Shown: piece after piece, positions 22,623 to 35,454 of the stretch
Layout of the letters: each line of letters starts with the position of its first letter
Numbering within the stretch: position 1 is the stretch's first letter
NCBI GenBank assembly: GCA_033063855.1
Contig: CP093831.1
Coordinates: 2,666,001 to 2,730,000, forward strand
Direction: 5' to 3'
DNA: 64,000 bases
Source: Smittia aterrima
Lineage: Eukaryota > Arthropoda > Insecta > Diptera > Chironomidae
Notes under the pieces: generated by a model
Database searches by the model: none
The model's input: the letters and a program-made list of their open reading frames with translations, nothing else
What the model was told of the DNA's origin: nothing
Translations under genes and position numbers: made by a program

Positions 22623-24184
22623 ACCATGTATCGTTGCACATGATGAGCAATCAATGAAGGATTTTAAACTGAATTCTTATTGAAGTCGAAACGAATAAAA
22701 TGATCATCATGATTGGCTAACGAAAATAACTTTAATGAAATTAACTTACAACAAAACATCCATTTAGTGGTTAAATTTAATTGTATTACGGTTTACTGCA
22801 TTAAAAAACTGTCGAGAGCATAGATGCGACGAAGGTTTCTATCACGATTTCTTTTAAGAAATATTATTTGGCGATTGGATTACATTTCATTTGTTTGCCG
22901 GAGAGACATTTTTTACATGTTGTGAAAGGAAATAAAGAATTTCACTTTACCGTGAACCTCGAACTATGTTTTGTTAATTAATTTTCTTAATTATTCACAG
23001 GAGAATCAACAAAGGTTAAAGGAAAAAGAGTCAACGCATTTAAATATTTTTAAGTGAAGAAGAAAGACTTGTTTGTTTGAGACGAAGAACTTTTGAGGGA
23101 TAAATATTTTTGATGATCGTAAGAACGATTTCAAAAAAGACATAATTAAGAAAAAGACAAAGCGAGTTAATTTGTGAATAAACAAATTTTTCTTACGTTT
23201 TTTATGAATAGTCCCTAAAGACTAAACTTTTTACAACGGTTTTTAAAAATTCAAATAATTGCTTTTTGAGGTTTGAATTTCCCGTTTGATTTTCCTCGGA
23301 AACCTAAAAGTCGCTCGAGAGGAACTCAAGAAATATTCATTTATTCTGAGAAATTCAATCCTAAACGATAAGAAAAAAGTTTAAGAAGAAAGTTAAACTT
23401 GTTAACAACGTCAGCATTGCAAAATAAAGTAAGTTAAATTTGGGGAAAGGCAGAAAATCGTGAAATAAGAAGCATCAGTTTTAAGAAACCGTTAGAGGCG
23501 AAGAAAACTTTGTTTTCGCAATAATTTGGGTCAGTTTTCATCTCACTACCCACAACTGCATCGACATGCCGTAAATAACAGTGGAAACCGCATTGAAATG
23601 CAATTAGAGAGAAGAACGTTTCCCCTTTTTTCGCAGTAGAAATAGAACTTCGTTTCTTCTTGCTTCTTAAGCTAACTGGGCCAAAAATAGAAACTAACGA
23701 AGATGTCATCCGATTGTTTGAACTGGAAAGTGCACACTCTAATCCGTCGAAGCTTAGATGCATGCATTATTGTGCCATGTTAGTCATCAATTAATGAAAA
23801 TTTTTCACTTTCGCGGAACAACAACAAAACATTCTTCAGCTCTCTCGTTTTCGTTTTCAAGTTTGCACAAGCGCAGATGACAAATCTTCCAAAAATATTC
23901 TCCTGATTTATCGAGTTTCGCTAATCGATCGGATTTTCACGATTCACTAACTCTACCGCGCTGTCTACGTTCAATTTAAGTAAATTAGGCATTGTTTTCG
24001 GTTTCGAGACGTCAATCTGTCAATGTTAACTAACAACTTAAATACAATTTCGTTCCAGGACAGCAACAGCGAGAAACAGAAAATATATTTTCTTATGATC
24101 CAGCAGTCTCGCTCGAGAGTTTGATTTGATTTGTCCATCGATTTTGCACTCACGATTATTTATTGTTTGTGAACCATTTGAACG
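22623..24184. other. Intergenic, p23 to mini spindles
   Basis: No supportable gene. It holds the p23 3' UTR and the upstream region and leader of mini spindles. A minus-strand open frame at 23434-23763 lacks any recognisable domain and I treat it as chance. Confidence 0.55.
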
Positions 24185-27100
24185 ATGGCCGAAGAAGACA
24201 CAGAATTCACAAAATTGCCCATCGAGGAGCAATGTGTCCACAAGCTTTGGAAAGCGAGATTGAACGGCTATGAAGGAGCAGCAAAGATATTCCGCGCCAT
24301 CGACGATGAGAAGTCACCAGAATGGAATAAATTTCTGGGAATTATCAAGAAGTTTGTGGTCGACAGTCATGCGATGTGTCAAGAGAAAGGCCTCGAGGCA
24401 ACTCTGGTCTTCGTGGAGAATTGTGGACACGCAGGAAAGACAGTAGGAGAAGTGATTAGTGGAATTGTTTTGAAGTGTTTGGGATCACCAAAAGCAAAGA
24501 CAAAAGACCTCGGCATACAAATTGCCTTGATGTACATTGAAATCGAAAAGCATGAGACGGTCATTGAGGAGCTCATTAAAGGCTTCGACCAGAAAAATCC
24601 TAAAATCGTTGCAACTTGCGTCTCAACAGTTCTTCTTGCACTTCGTGAATTTGGAGCTAAGGTCGTCAGTATCAAGCCGCTCGTAAAGAAGATTCCTGCT
24701 TTGCTCAGTGACCGTGACAAGACAGTTCGTGACGAGTCTAAGCAATTGACAGTTGAAATATTCCGTTGGATCGGTCCAGTATTCAAAACACAGATCCAGT
24801 CATTACCACAAGTCGTTCTTACCGAGCTCGATACTGAGTTTGAGAAAGTAAAGAGCGACAAGGCAGTTCCACTTCGCTACCTGCGATCACAGCAACAAAA
24901 ACAAGCAGCGGTTGCTGCAGCAGCAGTCGATGCTGAGGCAGATGAAGGTGAAGGTGAGTTTAACATTCTCGAATCTCATGAACGAATAAATTTCAATTTT
25001 AACATTTTCAGATGCTGAAGAAGAAGCTGGAGTCGAAATCGACCCAATGGACTTAATCGATCCAGTTGACATTCTCTCGCAGATGCCTAAAGATTTCTAC
25101 GAGAAGATCGAAGCAAAGAAATGGCAAGAGAGGAAGGAAGCTATTGAAGCAGTCGAACCGCTCTTGCTAAATCCAAAGTTGCAAAACGGCGACTACGGAG
25201 AACTTATCCGAGCACTCAAAAAAGTTATCACAAAGGACACAAACGTCGTTCTCGTTGCATTGGCCGGAAAATGTCTTGCAAACCTCGCAAAAGGACTCTC
25301 TAAGAAGTTCCAGCCATATGCCGTGGTTTGCATAAGCGGAATTCTCGAAAAATTCAAGGAAAAGAAAGCAAACGTTGTTCAAAACTTGCGTGAGGCGATC
25401 GACGCAATTTACCCTTCGACAAATTTAGAAGCAATCCAAGAAGACGTTTTGGCTGCTTTGGCCAATAAGAACCCTGCAGTGAAGTCTGAAACTGCGCTCT
25501 TCTTAGCCAGATCCTTCACAAAGACACTACCGACAATACTCAACAAGAAACTTCTCAAAGCTTATGTTACAGCTTTGTTGAAAACTCTTAACGAACCAGA
25601 TCCAGGAGTTCGTGATGCGTCTGCTGAAGCTTTAGGAACTGCAATGAAATTGGTTGGAGAGAAGAACATTGCTCCATTCCTGACAGAAGTCGACGCCCTT
25701 AAAATGGAAAAGATCAAAGAAAACTTCGACAAAGCCGTGATTACAGTTAAAGTTCCAGGAGTGAAGAAGGAAGCTCGACCACAAACAGCTCCAGCAAAAG
25801 CAACAAAAGGTGGATCAACAGAACCAAAAGCAGTTGTACGTCCAGCATCAGGCATCGTGCAAAAGAAAGCTCCGATGAAGAGACCAACTGGAAACGCTCC
25901 AGCAGCTCTAGCTAAATCAGCGAGCGTCAAGAATGTTCTGCCAACCGAACGTGATTTGTCTCAAGAAGAAGTTGACGAGCAAGCAGCCGAAATCCTTCCG
26001 GGTGAAGTCATGTCAGGTCTAGTCGACTCTGACTGGAAGACTCGTTTGTCATCGATTCAAACGTTCCAACAAACAGTTTCGTCGCTCGATGCAAAATGCG
26101 GACACACCCAAGTCTTGGTGCGTGTGCTCGCAAAGAAGCCCGGCCTCAAAGAAACAAACTTTCAAGTACTCAAACTCCGACTCGACGCGGTCACGCAAAT
26201 CGTCGAAAACTTCGGAATTACCGTCACGAGCGCGGATTACATCATCAACGACATCGCAGAGAAGCTCGGCGATCCTAAGAACAACGCTTCGGCGAGCGCA
26301 GCCCTAACTGCCATCGCAGAAGCCGTCAGACTCGAATATGTTGTCTCAAAAGTCATGACATTCGCCTTTGAACAAAAGTCGCCGAAGGTTCAGCAAGAAT
26401 CTCTTTTGTGGGTCAGCCAATCCATAAAAGAATTCGGCTTCCAAATCAATCCGAAGCTCATGATTGACGATGCCAAGAAAGGAGTCAACAGCAGCAATGC
26501 GACAGTTCGTCAAGCCACGATTGCTCTGTTAGGTACAATGTATCTGTACATGGGCAATTCTCTCTCGATGTTCTTTGATGGCGAGAAGCCAGCGCTTAAG
26601 CAACAAATTCAGACCGAGTTCGACAAGTTTGCCGGCCAGAAACCACCGACACCAACACGTGGCCAGCAATGTCAATGTCATGAAGACATCTTCAGGCGAT
26701 AACGATGAGTAAGTTTTAGAGCTCAATGTTTACTTTAATTTTTTTCCCATCACTAATCTTTACTAATTTTCTTTGTTTCAGTGACGACGCTGATGATGAT
26801 TCACCAGCCGCTGTTAGCGACACATTGCCTCGAGTTGACATTTCACCGATGATCACAGAAGCTTTGCTTGCCGAGATGAGTGACAAGAATTGGAAAACAC
26901 GTAACGAAGGCCTCATTAAATTCCAAGCTATGCTCAACGAGCATAAGCTTTTGAAATCGAATCTTGGAGAACTTCCACCAATACTTGGTCAGCGTTTGGT
27001 TGACAGCAACGCAAAGATTGCACAAACAGCCGTAGAGGTCTGCCTCCAACTGGCGACAGCAATGGGCCCAGCTTGCAAGACACACGTTCGCGCTCTGCTT

Positions 27101-30100
27101 CCAGGACTTCTTCGAGGCTTGGGAGATAACAAAGCTTACCTTCGTGCAGCTTGTATCACTTGCATCAACACTTGGGGTGACCAATGCGGCTACAAAGAAT
27201 TCTTTGATTGCGAAATGTTTGCTGATGCATTGAAGAATGGAACACCAGCATTGAAATCAGAAATCTGGGCTTGGATGGCTGACAAACTACCAAACATGCC
27301 TCCAAAAAGCATCAACAAAGAAGAACTCATCGCGTGTCTTCCCCATCTCTATGCAAACATTTGTGACCGCAACGCAGACGTTCGGAAGAACGCTAACGAA
27401 TGTGTCTTGGGTATCATGATGCACTTGGGATACGACGCGATGATGAAAGCCATGGACAAACAAAAGCCAGCAAGCAAAAAAGACATTCAAACTGCTCTAG
27501 ACAAGGCTCGTCCTTTTTTGCCCGTAAAACCTTTACCCAAAGGAAAGCAACAAGCTCCAATCGCTCCTGAAGAGAGAAAGATTGTAAAATCTGGAAGTAC
27601 GAAGATGGTTAAACCAGCCGCGTCGAAACCTGGATCAGCCAGCGCTTCAAACAGAAAGAAGGAAGAGGATGTTGACTTATCGCCATTATTCCTTGTCAAC
27701 AATTTGAAACATCAGCGTTTGTTGGATGAACAGAAGTTGAAAGTGCTTAAATGGAATTTTACGACGCCACGCGAAGAGTTTACAGATTTGCTTAAGGAAC
27801 AAATGACGACAGCAAATGTCAACAAGAGTTTAATGGCGAATATGTTCCACGATGATTTCCGTTATCATCTGAAAGTTATCGAGTCATTGATCGACGATAT
27901 GTACGAGAATCTTCGCGGTTTGATCTGTAATTTAGATCTTGTTTTGAAGTGGCTATCTCTTCGCTTCTACGACACTAACCCTTCAGTGTTGTTAAAGGGT
28001 TTGGAATACTTGAACTTAGTATTCCAAAAGTTGGTTGATGAATCTTATGTTCTTACTGATATCGAAGGAACAAGCTTCATTCCTCACCTTCTGACTAAGA
28101 TTGGAGATCCAAAGGACGCTGTCCGTAATGGAGTTCGTCAACTCCTTCGTCAAATCTGCCTCGTCTACCCGTTCTCGAAAGTATTTGCTTATCTAATGGA
28201 TGCTTTGAAGTCGAAGAACGCACGTCAACGAACGGAATGCCTTGACGAACTGGGCTACTTGATCGAGACCTACAATTTGAGTGTTTGTCAGCCAACACCA
28301 CAACATGCTCTGAAAGAAATTGCTCGACAGATTAGCGATCGTGATAACTCAGTGCGATCAGCCGCTTTGAATTGCATCGTCAAAGCTCATGAATTAGCTG
28401 GCGAAAAGATTTACAAGATGATTGGACAACTCAACGAGAAAGATCTATCGATGTTGGATGAGAGAATCAAACGAAGCAAGAAAAATCCAAAGCCTGTTGC
28501 TGAAGTGAAAGTTTCACCAAACACTGTTGAGATTATAAATGTGCCGGTTGTTGAACAAGAGGAAGAACAGGATTTGTCAGGAGAAGAAGAGCTGCCATCA
28601 GAAGAAGACAAATCGTATACACTTACAGGAAAGGCCAAACGGTACGTAATTTTTTTCTTTCTTTAATATTTTCGTTAGCCTTATTCGCTTTAAAATGAAG
28701 ACTTAAAGAAGCAAAATGGAATTATAACAAAAATATGGCAGAACTCGAAAGAGAAGAATATGCAAGAGAAATGGCCGAAGAAATGGCTATATCTCAAGAA
28801 GAAGAAGCTAGAGCGTAAGATAATATGTCGAGTGTCGTTTGTCTCGTCGGGAATAGAGGTTGTTGAGTCTGTTTACATGTGGGAATGCAGTTTGCTTGTC
28901 GTCTTCGTTTATTAAAATCCTTTAAATTTCCTTCCTAACACTTTGTTGCCTTTTCTCTTCTCGTTTTTCCACTTTGCGATATCAGATTACAAGAGCAGTC
29001 TCAAGAGCCTAAACGTCCCTCGGGTCCATTTAAGTTAAACGAGGAGATTATAGCTGAAATCGAAAAGAATTGGACGCGTGCTGATCAAATTCAGCAAAAG
29101 CAACTTGCACCTCTTGATTTGTCATTTAGCGAACAACCGATTACTGTCATACCGAGCAATGGAATCAGCTATCCGAGCGATCGATTGAATCAGCTCCTTG
29201 CACAATGTCCACCGCGTCCACAATCAGCTAATGTCAGTCTGTATTCCGCTTCCAGTCCTCAACACTTCATATCACCACCGCGACCTTTAACAGCTCCAGT
29301 GCAAGAGCTGGGAACTTTAATGGAAACTTCACCAAAGCTTGATACAAAGCTTTTGGCTGTTATCAAAGGCATTGGACATCCTGATCGTTTGGTTTCTCAT
29401 GCGTCGCTCAATGAGATCTCCGACATCTTAGAATCACCTGAGAAACAAGCTGTGCTGCGTGATTATGATGAAATCTACATTCAAAGTGTTCTTGAACAAT
29501 TCAAGGTAAGTCACATTGAATTAATAAAATGACACAAATCAAATAACTTTCTTAATTTTCACAGCACTTATCTCAGCGTTCTATTGTCGAAGCTGTCCCT
29601 CTCTATCAGCCTCTTCTAAGCAGTTTGTTCAACTTCTTCAATTCAAAGACTCTCGGACAGAACTTGGGTGTTAACTGCATTAAGAACCTCATTCAAGTTC
29701 TTCTCGGTTTGATGTCTGATCACAAGTTTGGCACTGGAGAAGACTACACGAAAGTCATCAACAGCATTTGTCTCAAAATTCTTGACAGATGTAACTTTAC
29801 ACATTTGAACTGGTGAGATTTGTTAAATATAGTTTTAAACAATAAAACTAACAAACTTCAATTACAGCGCCTTGGTTCGTTTGCTGAGAGAAACATGCTC
29901 AGGCAGCGCTCTTCCAAAGTTCACTGAGCTTCTCATGAAATGTATTTGGCGAAACGTGAAACTTATGCCGGAACGAGTCAACGAGCTTAATTACGAGGCC
30001 GTTTTACTTGAAATTCATGATTTCATGCTTGCATTGCCAACAAATTGGTGGGCTAATCGTCCATCAGACACACCGATGCGAACAATCAAGACGATCATTC

Positions 30101-30913
30101 ACAACATGACAAAGATTAAAGGGAATGGCATCTTACAGCATCTGAACAACATTCCGAAGCATTCAGAGCTCAACACATATATCTTGAGAATTCTAAAGGT
30201 AAATTTAGATCCTGACTTAAGTAAATTACAAAATTTCAAACTTTATTTTTCATTCTCAGAAGGATCAGCCAGTAACAAGCGGAAGCTCTTCGAATCTCCA
30301 AGGCTATTCTCCTCAAGGACACCAACAAAGATCACAACAAGATCGCCTGAATCGCTCGACACACGATCAAGTCTCAAATATTTTCAAACTTATCTCAGAA
30401 AAAGAAACGGCCAAGCTTGGATTGAAGCAACTCTACGAATTTAAGGAAAAGAATCCCGAAGTTGATATTCAGCCTTTCCTACGCGGTGCCAGCCCATATT
30501 TCCAGACATTCATCAACGATGGGCTTGCCGAGCTTCAACGATCATCTCAAAACAGTACCAACAACAATCAGTTAAATGACCCGACACACGACGATGATCA
30601 ATCAAAGAATCAAGCAGGCGGAAAGCCGAACAACCCCGATTACTGGATGCAAAAGCTTAACATGTATCGAGTACGTGGAAAGCTTCAAAACGATAACAAA
30701 GAAACTATCGATAACAAGGCCGCTGATGAGAACTTAAACATGAACCAGATTCAGTCCCGTCTGACATCTTTGTCCAAGAAGGATGTAAGTTGATTTAAAT
30801 TTAATTGGTGTTTGGGAAAGTTTCACAGAAAGTTTTTATTACAGGTCGAACATATTCCTGCTGATCGTCTCTGCAAACTGCAAGAGAAGCTCGCGCAGTA
30901 CAAGAACATCTAA
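24185..30913 (+). CDS. msps: Mini spindles, XMAP215/ch-TOG microtubule polymerase
   Basis: Nine exons (24185-24953, 25012-26708, 26782-28641, 28701-28814, 28986-29505, 29565-29812, 29868-30198, 30260-30784, 30845-30913), about 2,043 aa once one extra base is discounted. Five TOG domains lie roughly at residues 1-230, 265-500, 585-810, 840-1070 and 1130-1390, followed by the conserved C-terminal domain. TOG arrays bind tubulin and speed plus-end growth; the protein acts at centrosomes, spindles and microtubule tips. Exon lengths total 3n+1: exon 2 changes frame near 26640-26664 and would otherwise stop at 26700. The splice after GAT GA at 26708 is in phase with exon 3 only in the shifted frame. 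Exon 4 is a symmetric cassette. AATAAA is at 31167. Confidence 0.96.
26640..26664 (+). other. msps: Apparent single-base frameshift in msps exon 2
   Basis: Upstream the TOG3 frame reads ...KPPTPTRG then QQCQC and TAA at 26700-26702. In the +1 frame from 26665 the codons read SNVNVMKTSSGDND and meet the donor at 26709 in exactly the phase exon 3 needs. One surplus base, for example in the GGCC at 26661-26664, explains both. A sequence error is most likely; a real allele would truncate the protein after TOG3. Confidence 0.75.
28701..28814 (+). CDS. msps: Symmetric cassette exon of msps
   Basis: This 114 nt exon (38 codons, phase 2 at both ends) encodes a charged helical segment rich in Glu and Ala (LKEAKWNYNKNMAE..). 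Both inclusion and skipping keep the frame into exon 5 (CG|A either way). It lies in the linker between TOG5 and the C-terminal domain. Its acceptor AAATGAAG is weak, which fits regulated use. Confidence 0.6.
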
Positions 30914-31918
30914 TTTACTATCTTCAAGGATCTTTACGCTAATTTATTTCACATTTCTGCCTTTCATTTTCTTTGTTCTTTAGTTTTGCATTTTCATTTT
31001 CCCCGAAAAATTCTTGTTAATCCCACATTTTTAAACCATTTGAGTTGTTAAAGAAAAGTTAAGTCGTTTTCACCTTTTTATAATCAAACACAAATCTCAG
31101 TCATGGACAACAATGTTTAGCGAAAGATATTGATTGAAAATTCCGCAACTAGTTTGTAAAAAAGGGAATAAAATATTAATTATCAATTAAAATCGTTTCG
31201 GAAATTCTAATCGCGCGTATTTAACTGAACAACTTAGATGAAAATCCCGATGGTAAACTATTCAGCCCAAACTTCCAGCTTCAAAGTCAAGCGCGTTCAG
31301 TCGTACGAGAATAATAAAAGATAACGAAAGATATTTTTATAGCAAATTGAAAAGCTTTCTCCCTCCCTCGCTTTGAAAGCTCCCACGCTGTGCACTTTGA
31401 TGGTCAAAGTTTGACTCGAAGCACACATGAAACCTCTTTATCAATTCGAACACAATTTCTTTCTCGCATTGAGTGCATAACAATTTATACTTGAAGTTTA
31501 TGCGACTCTCATTGATTAATGATAATAAAATAAATGTATTACAACACTTTAAAGGATTTGTTTTAAATTATTGATGACATTTACAACTCGCAAGTTTGTT
31601 CTGGGGCAGAGTCTCGACGATTATGTTGACAACGTTCGAAACTTAACAGCCAAGCTTCGGTTGCTTCGTGTTACAGGTTTTCAGGAAGCTCACAAAGCAT
31701 CGTCATCCATACGCGTGGAACAATCCTTAAGCTTCTTATAACCTTGAGCCATCGTACACCGATGTCGCAACTCTTTATCTCCAAAAATTTGCGTGCGAAA
31801 CATTTTTCTTGTGAAACGTCTGATAGCACCGGACTGATATCAGTTTCCCACTAAATTGTTTGAGAAGCTTATACTTTAAGCCTCAGCAGATACAAAGAAG
31901 ATGCGAGAGATTGTCGAG
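30914..31918. other. Intergenic, msps to protease array
   Basis: It contains the msps 3' UTR with AATAAA at 31167-31172 and the upstream region of the first serine protease. I see no gene or repeat in it. Confidence 0.55.
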
Positions 31919-31927
31919 TATAAAAAG
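31919..31927 (+). promoter_or_regulatory. TATA box, serine protease 1
   Basis: TATAAAAAG lies 69 bp upstream of the chosen start codon, with an initiator-like TCAGTT at 31953. An in-frame ATG at 31901 lies upstream of this TATA box, so it is not part of the mRNA, which supports the start at 31988. Confidence 0.65.
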
Positions 31928-31987
31928 ACCAGAGAGTTCCATCAAGCTTCATTCAGTTTTCATCAGTTCTACTACAAAGTCAAAGCC

Positions 31988-32876
31988 ATGAAGTTACTTG
32001 TTGTGATCCTAGCGATCGTTGGATTGTGCTACGCAGCTGAGGATGAGATTATCACCGGTGACGCCGTCGTTCGACCTCTCTCGATCATTCCTTTCAGCCT
32101 CGAAAGAGGTTCGAGGATCGTGAACGGTTTCGCAGCTTCAGCGAATCAATTTCCCCACCAAGCGTTGACTTTCACTACGACCTTCCAAGGAGTTTATCAG
32201 TGCGGAGGAAGCTTGATCAGCTCTTTGTGGATACTCAGCGCCGCTCATTGTATTGTCAAGTAAACTCCAAGATATTTCTCCTACATCGTCACTCTAACTT
32301 TTCCACAATTGCAGTTCGGTTAACATTCAAGTTTTTCTTGGCTCAACCAACCGAAACTCGATGCCGGTTCGACGCAACGGATGCCAAGCTCTTCATTTAA
32401 CATCCTACAACCCCCAAACACTAAAAGACGACATCGCTCTGATCAAGATGGACCAAGCGGTTGCTTTCGGAGCTAACGTCAAAGCCATTCAGCTGCCAGC
32501 GAGGAGCCAAGCCAACGCTTTGCTGTTGGGCGACATTCTCACTGTCTCAGGCTTCGGATTGACCACAGCAAATCAGGTTTCCACTAACTTGTTGTACACG
32601 AGAGTCATTGGCATCAGTAACGCTGAATGTCAAAGCGTCTACAGGTCGAATCCAATCGCTTCAACAGTGCTGTGCACTCGAGGATATCCAAACACAAACA
32701 CTGGCCATTGCTCAGGTGACTCTGGCGGCCCTTTGATTCAAGGCTCAACACTCGTCGGAATTGTGTCGTTCGGATCTGCGCAAAGCTGCACCAACGGCCT
32801 CCCACAAGGATTCACTCGCGTTGGCTCCTACTTGGACTTCATCAGCAAATACACTGGAATCGCAATCAGAAATTAA
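31988..32876 (+). CDS. S1A serine protease 1 of tandem array
   Basis: Two exons (31988-32259, 32315-32876; 55 bp intron) give 277 aa. A signal peptide (1-17) and a short propeptide end at GSR|IVNG, the activation site. The catalytic triad is complete: SAAHC (His57), DDIALIK (Asp102) and GDSGGP (Ser195). The residue at chymotrypsin position 189 is Gly (TGHCSGDSGGP), neither the trypsin Asp nor chymotrypsin Ser, so brachyurin/elastase-like cleavage is possible. It is likely a midgut digestive enzyme. The intron falls just after AAHCIV, the same place as in the two following copies. AATAAA is near 32936. Confidence 0.95.
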
Positions 32877-33361
32877 GCTCAAAATACTTTCCAATGTAAC
32901 GTTTAAAGGGTAAAAGCAAATGCAATTTTGGAGAGAAATAAAATAAAGTAGTTGAACGCAAAAATCAAGTTTTCAAGTTAGCAAAAAAGCTTAAAAAGCT
33001 TGGAAGTTCACCGAAAGCTTTTGCAAACTTTTCGAGTTCGATCAGCTACAATCAGCTAATGCAAAAAGCATCATCTACATCCTTTTTTTTCGCTCCCCAA
33101 ACCTTCCCAAGGTGTCAATATATCACCATGCCCAATCTAACAGACTTAGCTTATCGCGTCAGTCGTAATTTTTAGGGATTTTTTGCTCTTATCAGTCAGT
33201 AAAGACTCCGCGTGGATCCAATTAAATCTAGATGTTTTCCACTAAAATGTTTATTTACCTGAAGATAAAGAAATCTGGCGAATCTTACAAGCATAAAAGA
33301 ATCTCTGCGAGACGCATTAAGCTTCATACTGTTCTAATCATTCGAAAGTGAAGTAAAAACT
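32877..33361 (+). promoter_or_regulatory. Spacer and promoter of serine protease 2
   Basis: This 485 bp spacer holds the 3' UTR of protease 1 and the protease 2 promoter, with a CATAAAAG TATA variant at 33292-33299. The leader carries CTGTTCTAATCATT (33329-33342), repeated exactly in the leader of protease 3. Confidence 0.55.
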
Positions 33362-34223
33362 ATGAAGTCAGTTGTGATTCTAGCGATCGTTGCGTTGTGC
33401 TCTGCCGCCGACGTTCCCGATACAGTCGCGCCTCTTTCAATCATTCCGTTCGGCAGAGGTCCAAAGATAGTGAATGGTCAAACGGCGACACCAAACCAAT
33501 TCCCCTACCAAGCTTTGGTCTATATTACAAAATTTCAAACGACATATCAGTGCGGAGGCAGCTTGATTAGCTCGCTATGGGTTCTTAGTGCCGCGCATTG
33601 TATCACCGAGTAAAGCAACGAAAGTATGACAAAATTTACAGTCTAATGATTTGTAAAATTTCAGCGCATATTACATTCAACTCTTCTTCGGATCGATCAA
33701 CAGAAATTCGATGCCAGTTGCGCGCAATGGAATAACGACAATCCACAAGGGCTCTTATAGCCCAATCACACTTAGAGATGACATCGCTCTGATCAAGATG
33801 GACCAAGCGGTTACTTTTGGAAGCAATATCCAAGCCATCCAACTTCCATCACGGAGGGAAGCTGGTGCTACGCTTCTAAATGTCATTCTTATAGTCTCAG
33901 GTTTTGGATTAACAACAGCGAACCAAGTTTCCACCGAATTACAGTACACGAACGTCATTGGCATCAGCAACGCTCAATGCCGCAGCATCTATGGCTCAAT
34001 AATCATTCCGACGATGTTGTGTACTCGAGGATATCCAAACACGAACGCTGGATCGTGCTCGGGTGACTCTGGTGGACCTTTAATCCAATTTACAAAGCTT
34101 GTCGGAGTTGTCTCGTTCGGATCTGCGCAAAGCTGCGTCAACGGCCTCCCACAAGGATTCACCCGCGTCGCTCCTTACTTGGACTTCATCAGCCAATATA
34201 CTGGAATCGTAATCAGAGCCTAA
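33362..34223 (+). CDS. S1A serine protease 2 of tandem array
   Basis: Two exons (33362-33609, 33665-34223; 55 bp intron) give 268 aa. It has a signal peptide (1-15), activation site GPK|IVNG (Lys instead of Arg in the other copies), triad motifs SAAHC, DDIALIK and GDSGGP, and Gly at position 189 (AGSCSGDSGGP). It is very similar to both neighbours, and the intron position is identical. AATAAA follows at about 34271. Confidence 0.95.
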
Positions 34224-34583
34224 ATCGAAAGTTCAACGTTGTTTCTACATATACAGAAATATCCAAACACAATAAAGTAGTGCACTACAAAAGAATTGAG
34301 GAAAGTCAAGTGTTCTCCTGACTTACACTTTTCCTATGCAGTCATTTCCTGAGAAAATCTCGGTGCTTCCAACCTCTTGACACAGTGCACACTGACTGCA
34401 TTAGATCAACGACAACAAGCAATCGCGAGGAAGCACTCTGATACCTAAATCACTTGAGCTTATCAACATTTATTTGCTAACTCATTCACACAGTTCAGGC
34501 AAAACTGTCTGAGCTTTTGCGTATAAATGAAGTCAACGAGAGACTCGAAGCTCCAATCTGTTCTAATCATTTTGAGTGAAATC
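34224..34583 (+). promoter_or_regulatory. Spacer and promoter of serine protease 3
   Basis: A 360 bp spacer with a canonical TATAAAT at 34522-34528, 56 bp before the next start codon. The leader repeats the 14-mer CTGTTCTAATCATT (34558-34571) found before protease 2, so the duplicated unit extended beyond the coding region. Confidence 0.6.
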
Positions 34584-35454
34584 ATGAAGTTTCTTGTGTT
34601 CTTAGCGGTCATAGGGTTGAGCTGTGCAGCTGACGACTTCGAGGTCGTTTCAACGCAGCTTGACGTTGTGCCTGACTTCATTCGAGGTTCTAGGATTGTG
34701 AACGGTTATCCAGCCTCTGCGAATCAGTTTCCACATCAAGCGTTGGTTTACATTAGGACTCTGCAAGGAAGTTATCAGTGCGGGGGAAGCTTGATAAGCT
34801 CCGAATGGGTGATGAGCGCAGCACACTGCATCATCGGGTAAACAAACTTGTACTTAAGTCAATAGTTTAGTAAGATTCCTATTTTATCAAATTAGTTCTA
34901 TGGCAGTTCAAGTTCTACTTGGATCGACCAGCAGAAATTCGATGCCAGTCCAACGCAATGGAGTCGAAGTGATAAGGCTGAACAGCTACAATCCGTCAAC
35001 GCTGAAAGACGACATTTCTCTTATCAAAATCGACCGTGCGGTTTCTTTTGCAGCCAATGTTAAAGCTATTCAGCTTCCTGCAATGAGCGAAGCTAGCGCT
35101 ACGCTTCTTAACGACATTCTGGTCGTTTCCGGTTTCGGATTGACAACTTCAAATCAACTCCCAACCTACTTGCAGTACACGAACGTCATTGGCATAAGCA
35201 ACGCTGAATGTCGCGGCGTCTATGGCTCGATTGTTATCCCAACTATGCTCTGCACTCGCGGATACCCCAACACCAATTCCGGCTCGTGCTCTGGAGACTC
35301 TGGCGGCCCACTCATCAAAAATTCAACTGTCGTCGGGATTGTTTCCTTCGGAGCGGCTCAAAGCTGCACTGCTGGTTTTCCTCAGGGATTCACGCGTGTC
35401 GCATCTTACTTGAGCTTCATCAGCTCTCAGACTGGAATTCAATTGAGGAATTGA
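34584..35454 (+). CDS. S1A serine protease 3 of tandem array
   Basis: Two exons (34584-34837, 34896-35454; 58 bp intron) give 270 aa. Signal peptide 1-16, propeptide, activation site GSR|IVNG, and an intact triad (SAAHC, DDISLIK, GDSGGP) are present. Position 189 is again Gly. It is the last member of the array. An upstream in-frame ATG at 34527 lies at the TATA box and is excluded. AATAAA is near 35491. Confidence 0.95.

Noticed and set aside
31901..31987. In-frame upstream ATG extending serine protease 1
   Set aside because: It lies upstream of the TATA box and would bury the signal peptide.
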